NCBI GenBank assembly: GCA_022578965.1
Contig: MU400879.1
Span: 1-28,340 of the forward strand
Source: Xylaria sp. FL1777
Taxonomy: Eukaryota; Ascomycota; Sordariomycetes; Xylariales; Xylariaceae
Length of the DNA stretch: 28,340 nucleotides
Direction of reading: 5' to 3'
In this document: in pieces, positions 10,385 to 21,300 of the stretch
Layout: the number at the start of each line of letters is the position of its first letter
Numbering within the stretch: position 1 is the stretch's first letter
The notes under the pieces: model-generated
What the model saw: the letters and a program-made list of their open reading frames with translations, nothing else
Told to the model about the DNA's origin: nothing
Databases searched by the model: none
Translations under genes and position numbers: made by a program

Positions 10385-10629
10385 TAGCTTATAACCTTTT
10401 TTTATATAAATAAAAACTTACTTTAATAACTATTAAAAACTATATTATTTTTTAGCTACACTAAAATATTTTAGCTATTTTAAACTTTTAAACAATATTT
10501 TTATTTTAACTTATAAAAATAAATTTTATTTTTAAACAAGTTGCTTTAGCTAAGCTATAATGCTTTATAATAAAACTTTGCTTAAATTCTGTTTATTTTT
10601 TAGCATTAAGCAAGTTTATATTTTACTTA
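10385..10629 (+). repeat. About 245-bp direct repeat DR3, copy B
   Basis: Second copy of 9178-9428, in the same orientation. It reads ACTTATTTTTAAGC-like and GCATTAAGCAAGTTT where copy A reads TATTAAGCAAGTTT, and ACTAAAATATTTT where copy A has ATTAAGGTTTTTT. Both copies therefore lost G/C at different sites. The end near TTTTACTTA is shared and sharp. Confidence 0.8.
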
Positions 10630-12521
10630 AAAAGTATTTTTAATAATAGCTTTTAATAAAGTTAATCTTTAAATTTAAATTGCATTAAAGGCAAAAAAAA
10701 ATAACTTGTTTAAATAAAGCAATATAGTTGTTGCATTACTATTTTTAACTTTAATTTAACTTGCTTTTTATTATAAAGAATTTATTTCTTTAGCTTTAAA
10801 AAGAAATAAAAAGCATGCTATTGCTATTTTTTTTAATTTATTAAAAGCTTAAAAAAAAACAAAAACTATATTAAGTTCGATTTAAACTATTTTTTAATAT
10901 ATATTAATAATGTTTAATATATATTAATAATAGTAATTTTTTTAATAAGCTTTAACTTTTTTAGCATTTTTTATTTAAAACTATTAAATATATATATTTT
11001 AATAGTGCTTTTTAATATAAAAATAAAAAGTTTTATTTCTACAAAATCTTATTTTTTAAACTACTAATAAGTAATTATAGCAAATTTAATAATTTTATAA
11101 GCAACTAAATTTAAATTATATTTAAGCTTAATGCAAATATAAACAAAAAAGTTTATTATAAATTAAAATTACTTATGCTTAAATATTAAAGATTTTATTA
11201 ACTATTTTTGCAAGTTATAAATTTTATTAAATATATTATTAATTATTATAAGCATTACTACAATTATAGTTAATATGTTATTTTTAACGATTTTAAATCT
11301 TAATTTAGCATATAAATAATGTTTATATATAAATTTTTAATAGCGTTTATAAAATAACATACTATTAATTGCACTATAGATTTTTAAAGTGCTTTTATTA
11401 TAAACATTAATTATATTTTTAAATAAGCAAATAGCTTTAATTAGTAAATTATATTTTAGTATTATTTTTAGCAAAAAGTAAAAACTTTTAATTATTATTA
11501 ATAAAACTTAGCTATAAATATTTTTTTAGCTTTTAAAAAAAGTACTACATTAAACACTATTATTATACTTTACGTTTATAAATTATTTTTTTATATAGCT
11601 TTTAGCAAGCTTTTAAAACTAAAGAAAGCTTATATATTTATTAAAGCTAAAAAAGCTAAGTTTATTAAATAGTTTTAATTTATGTTTACTTAATTGCATA
11701 GCTTTTAAAGCTTAGTATAAAGTTCTAAAAATTAAATAGCCTTTATTAAAATAATTTAACTTAGCAATATTATTTTTATATTATTTAATAATAAAGCTAC
11801 TATAAATATATAATAAAAATATAAGCTATTTAATTATTATTACAAAAAGGATTATTAGTTTAGCTTTATTTAAAAAGTTTATATAAAACTTTATAGCAAA
11901 CAATTGGTTAATATGTTATAGTTATATTAACTAATTAATATTTTTTGCTTAGTTATAAAATATTTATAAGCAAACAAACTGTTTTTATAAAAGCTAAACT
12001 ACTTAAATTAATATAAAGTTAATAATATTATATTAATAAACACTAAAAAAATATATTTAAAGATATTTATTATAAAAGGCTTTTTTAAGAACGAAAAATT
12101 GCAGCACGCTTAAATATAATAGCTATAATAAAAAAAAAACATTAATAAAGCTGCTTAGTTAGCTTTTTTAAACAAATTTATTTACTTACAACATTTAATT
12201 AAAATAGCTACTAAAAAAATTAACTAACGTTATATTATAAAAGCATTTTATATAAATAATAAAGTGCTACTACTTTATAATTATAATAGCACTAGTAATA
12301 TATTCTTTGTTATGCATAAAGAAATAAAAGTTAAAAATATTATTAAATATTATTTTTTAAGTATATATGCAAAATTATTGCACTAAAGCTTTAACTTTAT
12401 ATATAATAATAATTTAAAGCTTTAAAGTTTAAATCTTTTTTGCAAAGCTAATAATTTTAATTAAAGAATTAAAAAAAGAAATGCTATTTAAATGCTATAG
12501 TTTAAAAACTTATAAAAAGAA
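10630..12521. other. Degraded block with a short 20-bp duplication, no gene
   Basis: About 1.9 kb of AT-rich DNA with stops in every frame. A 20-bp unit built on TAATATATATTAATAAT is repeated twice in tandem at about 10896-10935. Otherwise I recognise no gene, RNA, terminal repeat or second copy in the window. Confidence 0.55.
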
Positions 12522-12611
12522 GCAATTTGTATAAAAAAAAGCAATTTATATAAAAAAAAGCAATTTATATAAAAAAAAGCAATTTGTATAAAAAAAAACA
12601 ATTTATATATA
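12522..12611 (+). repeat. 19-bp tandem repeat array
   Basis: Five units with exact 19-bp spacing. GCAATTT starts at 12522, 12541, 12560 and 12579, and a mutated ACAATTT at 12598. The unit is GCAATTTATATAAAAAAAA, with ATA/GTA variation. The last unit differs by G-to-A at its first base, matching the mutational bias of the region. Confidence 0.9.
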
Positions 12612-12732
12612 TATAATAAACATAAAGCTTAGCTAATATATACTGTTTTTAAGTTTTATTAATAATTTGTTTGCTTATGCTTTAAATAATATTAAGCTAA
12701 ACGTTTTTTATATAAAAAACATTTATTTTTTT
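12612..12732. other. Short spacer, no gene
   Basis: AT-rich spacer of about 120 bp between the 19-bp array and DR2 copy B. Nothing was recognised in it. Confidence 0.5.
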
Positions 12733-13198
12733 AAGGCATAAAGCCGCAAATGCACTATATTAGCTGTTTTTGCTTTATTAAACTTCTTTAACAATAATAA
12801 AAGCAATAGTTTAAACAATAATATTAAAACTTTTAGTAAGCATTTTATTACAAAAAAAGCTAAAATTATAGCTATAATATTAACGCTTTAAAAAAATAAC
12901 AAAAATATTATTGCTTTTAGCTGTACTTTTATTAAAATAGTTACTAGTACTTTTATTATTATAGCAGCTTTTTAAGCTGCAAACGTTTTTATTTTTAATA
13001 ATAGTATAAGCATTTTAGCTATATTATTTTTTAGCAAAATGTTTAACTATAAAGCTTAAACAAACATTACTTATAATATATAGTATTATGTTTAAGCTAT
13101 TAAACTTGCTACTAATTTAACGTTTATAAAAAAAAAGTTTAAAACTAGCATAAATTCTTTTTTTGGCTTTATAAATAGTTATAGCTTTAATAAAAAAG
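12733..13198 (+). repeat. 467-bp direct repeat DR2, copy B
   Basis: Matches 8300-8766 along 466 bp. It keeps some G/C lost in copy A (for example AAAGCCGCAAATGC, TTAACGC and GCAGCTTTTTAAGCTGC), while copy A keeps others lost here. GCAGCTTTTTAAGCTGC is also an inverted repeat, an imperfect hairpin degraded in copy A. The copy ends against a slightly GC-richer AAAGGCCTAAAG. Confidence 0.85.
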
Positions 13199-13261
13199 GC
13201 CTAAAGATTTAATTAAACTTTACGTTTTATTTGCTTTTTATATTTAGCGTAATCTTTTTTA

Positions 13262-13320
13262 AATAAATTATAAGCTTTTGCTTTTTTAAACAAATTATAA
13301 GCTTTTGCTTATATAAGCAA
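13262..13320 (+). repeat. 27-bp duplication and 16-bp palindrome
   Basis: A 27-bp unit containing AAATTATAAGCTTTTGCTT occurs twice, with starts at 13265 and 13292. It runs into a perfect 16-bp palindrome, TTGCTTATATAAGCAA, at 13305-13320. Confidence 0.75.
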
Positions 13321-15520
13321 CTTAAAGTTTAAATTGTTTAGTAAGTTTTATATGCTTAAAATAATTTAATTAATAGTAATAGCAGGTTTTTAGCTATTGT
13401 TTTTATTGTTTAAAATTAAGTAGCTAAGCTTAAAAGTTTTTTACTAAACAACTAAATAAAAAACAAACAAAATAAATCAACAAATATAACTATTAAACTA
13501 GTATTAAGAATAGCAAAAAAAGCAATTAATAAAAAAAGCACTATATTTTTATTATAGCTTAATATTATAAAAGCTTTTAATACTATTAATAAAGAAAAAA
13601 TAATATTATTATTAATAATTTGCTGTGCTGCTTTATAGCGCGGTTTTTTTACTTATGTCCTTATAAATAAAACTATATAAAAAGCTAAATAAAAACCTTA
13701 TGCAACAATATTTATGCTGTTATTTTAAAGCTTTACTACTTTATAAACATTAGTTTTTATTAACTAGCTTATTAAATAAAAAATAAAGTTAAAAAGCAAA
13801 AAGATTCTCTTTTATAAAGCCTTTAGATTTTTTGTTTAAAACTTTCCTTTTATATAAAAATACTTTTAAATTTATTTTCTTAGTGCATATTTATATTATT
13901 ATAGCTGCTTTATGCTTTAATAGCTTGCTATATTTTTTAAAAGCCTTATTTTTGTTAAGCTTTTGTTTAGCTATAACTAAATAGCTATTGCTTGTTTTAG
14001 TTTAAATCTATATACTTATTTATTTTTTTTTAAATATAATTCTAGGTTTTTTTTCTTTTAATTACTTTTTTAGCTAAAAGTCTAGTTTTAACGTTAGATC
14101 TTTTTTAGCTATGTTTTTTTTATTGCTTATAAGTTTGCCTTTAAGTTAATTCTTAGCTTTTTAAGCTTTTATGTTTTAAATAAAAGTTTAAATTTTTATT
14201 ATTGCTTGTTAAATTAACTTTTTTAAAGCTAAGCTTTTTATATAATGCTTACAAATAGCTATTTTGCTACTAAAACATAAGTTAATAAAAAAAACCTTTA
14301 TTTTAGTTTTTAAATGTTTTATTTTAGTTATTTTAAAAGCTTTAGCTATACGTTTAAAGCATTTGTTTTAAGCTACTATAAACAAATTAGCAATACTTTT
14401 ATTTAGCTTACTTAAGTTTTTAATAATTTAAAAATTGCTATTATACTTACTGCTGCTTAAAAACTGTTTAGCTATACTAATAGCTTAATTTATATTAATT
14501 TTTTTTAAATTATTTAAATTTATTAAAACTTATGCTAATTTTTTTTTAAAAGTTAATAATAATAGCTTATTTGTTTTAGCAAGCAATAAAAAAACACTAG
14601 CTAGCTTGTTTTTATTAAAGCTTGCTTATTATACAAATTAATAAGCAAGCTTTTTTGCTTTACTTAATTATTTGTGCTTTTTTTGCTTTAGCATAAAAAG
14701 TATTAACGTTTTTGTTTTTGTTTTTAATATAAAAGCTACATAAACTTTAGCTTCTTTTTTTTGCTTTTTTTTATTAGCTGCTATACGTTTTTTCTTTTTT
14801 TTATTTTTTTCTAGAAAACATTTATACTTCTAATTTTCTTTTTTTTAAAAGTGTTAATAAAAGAAAGCTTGCTTTTTGTTTTTTTTAGCAGTAAAATTGC
14901 TATAACTTTTAAAGCTAGCTTATAAGCTAACTTAGCTTATTTAGCTAAGCTTTATAAAAATTTAAAGTTCTTAAATATTTTTATAAATATTTACTTTTAG
15001 TTACGCTTTTATGCTTGTTTTACTTTATAATTAAGGGCTTTTTTTTTTTTTAAGTGCTTATTATATTACTTTTGTTTTTTTGCTTTAAAACCTATAGTAT
15101 GCTTACTTAGCTTTTTTTTTTGTTTTAGTTACCTTTAGGAACTATAAGGATAATACTTAGTATTTCTTTTTTATAGTTTTTTTAAGCGTTGTTTTATAAG
15201 TTATTATTATACTAACTTAATATTTAGTATTATAAAGCATTCTTTAGAAACTTTTTGCTGTTTTTAGCTTAAAAAAGCATATTATTAATATTATAAAAAG
15301 AATTATAGTTATAGCTACTTTATATAATATTAGTTAATATTAAATGAACTATAATTAAAGCAAATAAGTTATTATTATTTTTTTGCTGTTAGTTTATAAC
15401 AAAAATAATAAAAGCGCTTTTTTTAAATATAATGCAATTTAAATTAAACGTTTTTAGCTTAAAGAAATCTTATATTTTTTAAACTATAAAACGTTTTAGC
15501 TAAAAAAATATTTAAGCATA
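13321..15520. other. Degraded T-rich block, no gene
   Basis: About 2.2 kb. From about 13800 on, it is clearly T-rich on the plus strand with long T runs, many GCTTTTT stretches and scattered GTTTTTG. This implies a pyrimidine-rich ancestral plus strand, since RIP turns C into T. No reading frame, RNA gene or second copy in the window was recognised. Confidence 0.55.
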
Positions 15521-16795
15521 GTATACTAGTTTATAAGCATATTAAAGAATTCTTTATTTTAATTAAATAAAAGCTTAAAAGTTTGTTTATTAATAAATAG
15601 TTATAAGTATAGTTTTTGCAAAACTTTTTTGTAAATAAAAAGCATTGCAACGTTAGCTTTATTGTTTTTTTTAAGGCATATACTAGCAACTATGCAAAAA
15701 AAAAGCATTGCAATATTAGCTTTATTGTTTTTTTTATAGCAAATATATGCTAGCAACTATGCTGCAATATTAGGCTTGTTGTTTTTTTTATAGCAAATAT
15801 ATACTAGCAACTATGCTTTAACTCCGCAAAAAAAAAGCGCTGTAATATTAGCTTTGTTGTTTTATTTAAAGCAAGTATATGCTAGCAATTATGCAAAAAA
15901 AAAGCGCTATAGCGTTAGCTTAGTTGTTTTTTTTACTGTAAGCATGCAGTATATTAGCTTATAAACGTATTAAAGAATTGTTTATTTTAGTTAAATAAAA
16001 GCTTAAAAGTTTATTTATTAATAGATAATTATAAGCGTAGTTTTTGCAAAATTTTTTTGCAAAAAAAAAGCGCTGCAGCGTTAGCTTTATTGTTTTATTT
16101 AAGGCATATACTAGCAACTATACAAAAAAAAAGCGCTGCAGCATTAGCTTTGTTTTTTTTTTTACTACAAGCATGCAGTATACTAGTTTACAAGCATATT
16201 AAAGAATTCCTTATTTTAGTTAAATAAAAGCCTAAAAGTTTGTTTACTAATAAATAATTATAAGCATAGTTTTTATAAACTTTCTTTACAAAAAAAAAGC
16301 GCTGCAATATTAGCTTTATTGTTATGTTTAAAATAAGTGTTAGCAATTATACAAAAAAAAAGCGCTATAATGTTAGCTTTATTGTTTTTTTTACTATAAA
16401 CATATAGTATACTAGCTTATAAGCGTATTAAAGAATTCTTTATTTTAATTAAATAAAAGCTTAAAAGTTTGTTTATTAGTTAATAGTTATAAGCATAGTT
16501 TTTATAGATCTTTTTTGCAAAGAAAAAACACTGCAGCATTAGTTTTATTGTTTTATTTAAAGCATATATTAGCAATTATGCTATAGCATTAGCTTTATTG
16601 TTTTTTTTAAAGCAAGTGCTAATAACTATGCAAAAAAAAAGCGCTATAGTATTAGCTTTATTGTTTTTTTTAAAGCAAGTATATACTAGCAATTATGCTA
16701 TAGCGTTAGCTTTATTGTTTTTTTTAAAGCAAGTATATATTAGCAATTATGCTATAGCGTTAGCTTTATTGTTTTTTTTAAAGCAAGTGTTAATA
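15521..16795 (+). repeat. Compound minisatellite next to the LTR
   Basis: Two repeat layers are interleaved. A block of about 113 bp begins GTATACTAG or GTATATTAG at 15521, 15949, 16178 and 16397 and includes TATTAAAGAATT and AAATAAAAGC(T/C)(T/C)AAAAGTTT. Between these blocks are shorter units with a core GTTAGCTTTATTGTTTTTTT, AAGCAAGTATATACTAGCAA and TTATGC. In the last part the core recurs at 16591, 16654, 16708 and 16762, giving spacings of 63, 54 and 54 bp; the 63-bp version has 9 extra bases in a CAAAAAAAAAGCGCT segment. Because 54 and 63 are multiples of three, a frame stays open across 16598-16819, but that is a by-product of the repeat. The array abuts the LTR start at 16796. Confidence 0.85.
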
Positions 16796-17289
16796 TATAA
16801 CAGACCTATTATATATTAATATAACGGGTTTGCTTTTAGGGTTTTAATTTATAAATAACAATAGGATTTTTAACAGTAGTTCATTAGGGAAATTTTCGAA
16901 GTACTTTTATTACTATGTATTAATAAAAGTTTTAAAGGATTAAAAGTAATAAATATATTAATGTTTAGCAGTTATGAAAAATTAATAGCTAAAGAACTAA
17001 AACTAAGTAAGTAATTAAATATAAAAAATATATAATTATATAAACAAAAAAAAGGTAAAAAAAGTAGTAACTCTTTTTAAATTACTGCAAGTTTAGTAAG
17101 CATTAAATTATTATAAGCTTAGTAAGCTTTAAATTACTATAAGTTTAGTAAGCTTTAAATTACTGTAAGCTTAGTAAGCTAAGTAAGTTATTATATAACT
17201 TTAGCTTTAGCTAGCAAAAAAAAAAGTGCAAAATATATGTAAAAACATTAAGCTGTTTTAAAAGCTATTCTTGTGCTAATTTTGTAATA
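16796..17289 (-). mobile_element. LTR of tandem retrotransposon array, first copy
   Basis: 494 bp, inverted relative to the solo LTR at 3181-3676 and parallel to 24003-24496. On the plus strand it starts TATAACAGACC and ends TTTTGTAATA, the mutated equivalents of TATAACGGACC and TTTCGTAACA in the reverse complement of the solo copy. It contains the 26-bp array near 17082-17185. It has lost TGCA-type sites that the 24003 copy keeps, but keeps GGG and ACGGG that the other lost. The flanking bases TAATA and TTATT do not form a clear target duplication, as expected if this is one end of a larger element. Confidence 0.85.
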
Positions 17290-18363
17290 TTATTTCTTTT
17301 TTTTTAAAATTGTTGTTTTAATAATTTTCCGTAAGTATTCTTTTTTTCTTTTTTTTTTATATGTTATAATATTAAAGCGCATTAAAAAAACTAACTGCTT
17401 ATTTAAAACAAAGCAAAAACTTGTTTTTGCTTTTTTTATTAATTTTATTAGCTATAAAGTTATGCTTTATTTTTGCTACTTTAATTAGTTATTAATATAT
17501 AAAATAACAAATAATATATTTTGTTGTTTTAAATGTATATATGCTAGTTGTTTTTATAATAGATTAAAAGTTTTAATTAACTTAATTAATAATATAATTT
17601 TTAAATACTGTTGTTTTAAAAAGGAAAAAAAGCAAGCAAAACAATAGTTATTTTTAGTTTAAAAGAAATTAAAACAAGCTTAAAATAGCTTTAACTTTGT
17701 TTTAAGCAAGTTAGCTTAGCTTTATATATAAAAACGTTTTTTAAAAGCAAAAAGTATTAAAATAGTTTAGCAAAAGCTTTAGTTTTTAAATAAACTAAAC
17801 AAAATAAAACGTATTAAAAAAAAACAAAAAGCGCTAGCAAAAAAGCAAAAATAATAAAAAAAGCAAGCTAAAGTAGCACAAGCTGCTTTATTTAAGTTTA
17901 ATTAGGATTTTTTAAGCGTTTTTTTTAAAGTTAACCTTTTTTTTTCAGTTTTAAACAGTTAAAATATTAGCAATAAAACTAATTTATAACTATTTTAGCA
18001 GTTTTTAAGTATTTTTTAAGTTCTTAAGTATTATTAGCATATAAATATTTTTTTTATTTAATAAAATACTTTAAGTTACTGTTATTTTAACAAAAATTTA
18101 GTATATTTTTAATTTTATAAACGTTTTAATTTGTTTTTATTTTTAGTTATATTTTAATAAGTGTTTTAATAAGTACTAGTTCTAGTAAAAAAATGTAAAA
18201 AATAAAGTAAATTTGCATATTTTTTAGTAATAATAGTTTATAATTAATAAATAAAATAACTTTTTTAATCTTAAAAAAGCTAAGTTTTTTAAATTTTAAT
18301 TTATTGCTTAGTTGTTTTATTTTAATTTAAAAAATATTAATGTTTGCATTTTGTTTTTGTTGT
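17290..18363. other. 1.07-kb segment present beside only one LTR
   Basis: This sequence lies between the first LTR and the duplicated internal region. The equivalent junction at 24496/24497 joins LTR directly to internal sequence and lacks it. It begins with a pyrimidine-rich stretch (TTATTTCTTTTTTTTT) and contains a strong hairpin at 17410-17433. GTAGCA directly precedes the duplicated region at about 18363 and resembles GTAATA at the LTR end, which would fit a degraded 6-bp target duplication around an insertion. I see no terminal inverted repeats. It is either an insertion here or native element sequence deleted from the other copy. Confidence 0.6.
17410..17433. repeat. 11-bp inverted repeat (hairpin)
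   Basis: AAAGCAAAAAC at 17410-17420 is followed after two bases by its exact complement GTTTTTGCTTT at 17423-17433. It is followed by more T, so on paper it resembles a stem plus T-run. In a fungal AT-rich region it should not be read as a bacterial terminator. Confidence 0.8.
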
Positions 18364-21300
18364 AGCAAGTAAACTTTGTTTTCTTTTTTAAAAGTTAATT
18401 CTTTAGTTTGTTTTTTGTTATAATATATTAATATCCGTTATTATAAAAATTAAAGGCATAATTACAGTTTAACTTATAGCGTTTTAATTTCTGTTGCAAT
18501 AGTTCTTGCTTAAAGTGCTATAATTAAAATAACAAATGCTTTTATTAATGTTTTTTTTTTGTTTTTTAATAGTTGCTTGCTGTTTATAAACAGCTTTATG
18601 CAAAAATATGTTTATATTTTTGTTTATTAATATATTATATAAAATCTATGCTATTAATAATAATTTTACTTAATTGTTTTATTAGTAATTAATATAATTT
18701 TATAAATATTGTTTTAATATTTAGTTTAGTTTTTTTGTTTGTTTATTTATTTATAAGTAATAAACAGTTAAAAACTTTAGTTTAATACTAATATGTTTAA
18801 AAAAGCTAGTTTTAAACTTAAAAGTAAACAATTTATTTTAGTTTAAAATAATCTTTTTTAATAGCTTATGTTTATTTAAATATTAGCATATAAAGGCATA
18901 TATAAGTTATTTAGCTATTATATTTTCTTTAAATAGTAAAAAATAAACATACTTAATAAGTTTATTAACAATAACTTATATTTTATTATATTATATTTTT
19001 ATAACTAAATTAATTAATAAAAATAATGCTATAATAAAATTTTAAGCAATAGTATGTTATGCTTATTTAAATATTTATATAAGTTATAGTAGTTTATAAA
19101 GCTTATATTAAGCTATTTTAGCTTTATTATAAATATTGTACTTTTTTATCATAAATTTAACTATGTTTTATAGTTTTAAAAAATTGTACTTTTTTTATAA
19201 TTATTAAATTGTTTTTATTGCTTTTTAGTATTTATGTAATAAGTATTTATAAAATTTTTTAATAAATTTATTTTATAAAAATTTTAGTAAGTAAACTTTA
19301 TGTTTATATATTAGCTTATTATTTTTTAATCTTTTATGTTTTTATAGTTATATTAACTTTTTTAAGTTATAAGTTTATTATAGCTATATATTTATAAAGT
19401 TTTTAAGTATAACTTTAATTTTTAAGCTTTTATTTTTTTAACAATATAATACTTAAATGTTTTTTTTTAAAACTTTAAATTCTTTTTAACTTTGTTAATT
19501 AAGTATGTTTGTTTAAATGTTTTTTTTTTTTTAATGTAATATATTTTAAAGTTAAACTTAAAAAAAAAAACTATTTAATTTTTATATTATTTAGTAATCT
19601 TTTATATAGTTATAAATTTTGTTAAGTTTTAATAATTTAAATAAATCTTAATTAGCTTTATAGTTTTTATAAAAAATAGTTTTTATTTTTTAAGTGCTAT
19701 AATAATTGCAAGCAGTTCTTTGTTATATATAAAATATTATAATGCTACGTTTTATAATGCTTTAAAGTAATAAGCTACTAAGTACTATTTTTTGTTGTTT
19801 TTTAGTTATTTTAAAACTTTTATAATTATATTATTTAAAGCATTTATTTTTAGTTTTTTTTTTTTTTTATAAATTAAGTAGTTTAACTATAAAGTTAAAA
19901 ATAACTTTTAGTTTTAGTTTTTTAAAAGCTTTTTAAGCTTTTTTTAAAATTAAAAAGAATTTTCTTTTATATTTTTTCTTTATATACTTTATAAAGTAAA
20001 ATGCTATTTTTTTAAAGTTTTAAATTAATATTTAAACATAGTTTAAAAATTTTAATGCTTGTTATATATTTATAATAGTAACTAAATTAAGTATTTTTTA
20101 GTTTTATATTATATTAATTTTTAACTATTAAATTTATATTTGTTTTAAAATAATTATAAATTTTAAAAAGTTAATTTTTTATATATATTATATATACTTT
20201 TTTATGTTAAGTTATAATTTTGCTTATTTAAATATTTTTAATACTTAAATTATATATTTTTTATGTTTTTTTAATGTTTTAAAATAAATCAAAATATTAT
20301 TTAAGTAAATAAACATAAATTTGTTTAAAAACTTTTATAGAATTATTATTATTATATATTAAAAGCTAGCTAATACATTTTATAGTTTTTATAATATAAC
20401 TATATACTTATATAATTTATATACTGTTTATATAGCAGTTTTTTATTTTTTTTTTTAGCTATTTTAATAGTATAATATTTATTTAAAATATTAACTACTA
20501 TAAACTATTTTGCTTAACTAATGTTTTTTTTTATAATTATTAACAAAATAAAAAAGTATTTATTTATAATAATAATTATATTTAATAGTTAGTAATTAAT
20601 TATTACTTGCTATACTAGTTTTTTTTTTTTATTAATTAGTTGTTTTTTATTTTTTATTTTAAGTACTAATACTATAAAGTATTTAACAAATAACTAAAAT
20701 TTTTTTAGGAATTTTTTTGCTAGATTTTTTTAAATATATTTTTATAAAACGTTTGTTTTATTTAAGCTTATATAATATACTTAATAAAGCTTTAATTAAC
20801 ATTTTTCCTTAATAAAAATATAATAATTTTATAAGCTATGTTTAAAAAATTCTTTTTTTTCTTTTTTTTTAAATAGTTTATAAAATCTGTAATATACTTT
20901 TAGTATTTTATTTAGGATTTTTTTTGCGATTTTTCTAATTTTTTTGCTTTATTTCTTACTTTTTTAATTAATAGTTTTTGCTTTTTATTAAATTAAAAAG
21001 TTATTAGTTTTTAGCTATAATATTCTTAAAATAATATTATAATTAAATATATTAGCAATATTTAATATAATTTGTTTTTTGTATTTTTATATAAATATAT
21101 TAAAAAGTTTAGTTTTTTTAAGTATGCAACTATTATTATAGCTAAAAGTACTTTTATTAAATCTTTTAATTTTTTAAGATTTTTATTTATATTTTTAAAA
21201 AATTTTATTTTGTTTTGCTACTTTAAGTAAAATTATATTAGCTTATGCTTTTAAGTTAATTAAAGTATTATATTTTTTTTTTTAATATATAAGTTTAACT

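Noticed and set aside
8160..13320. A CRISPR array suggested by several regularly spaced repeats
   Set aside because: The 10-, 19-, 27- and 89-bp repeats are true head-to-tail tandem repeats with no unique spacers between units, and no cas-like gene is present.
16598..16819. A 73-codon open frame starting MFFLKQV with a repeated 18-residue unit
   Set aside because: It lies wholly within the minisatellite and stays open only because the units are 54 and 63 bp, both multiples of three. It runs past the LTR boundary at 16796, so part of it is LTR sequence. Its hydrophobic content follows from T-rich DNA, and nothing else suggests a gene.
17410..17433. A rho-independent terminator (hairpin followed by T run)
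   Set aside because: The stem is mainly A-T and T runs are everywhere in this region. There is no transcription unit upstream, and the context is eukaryotic.
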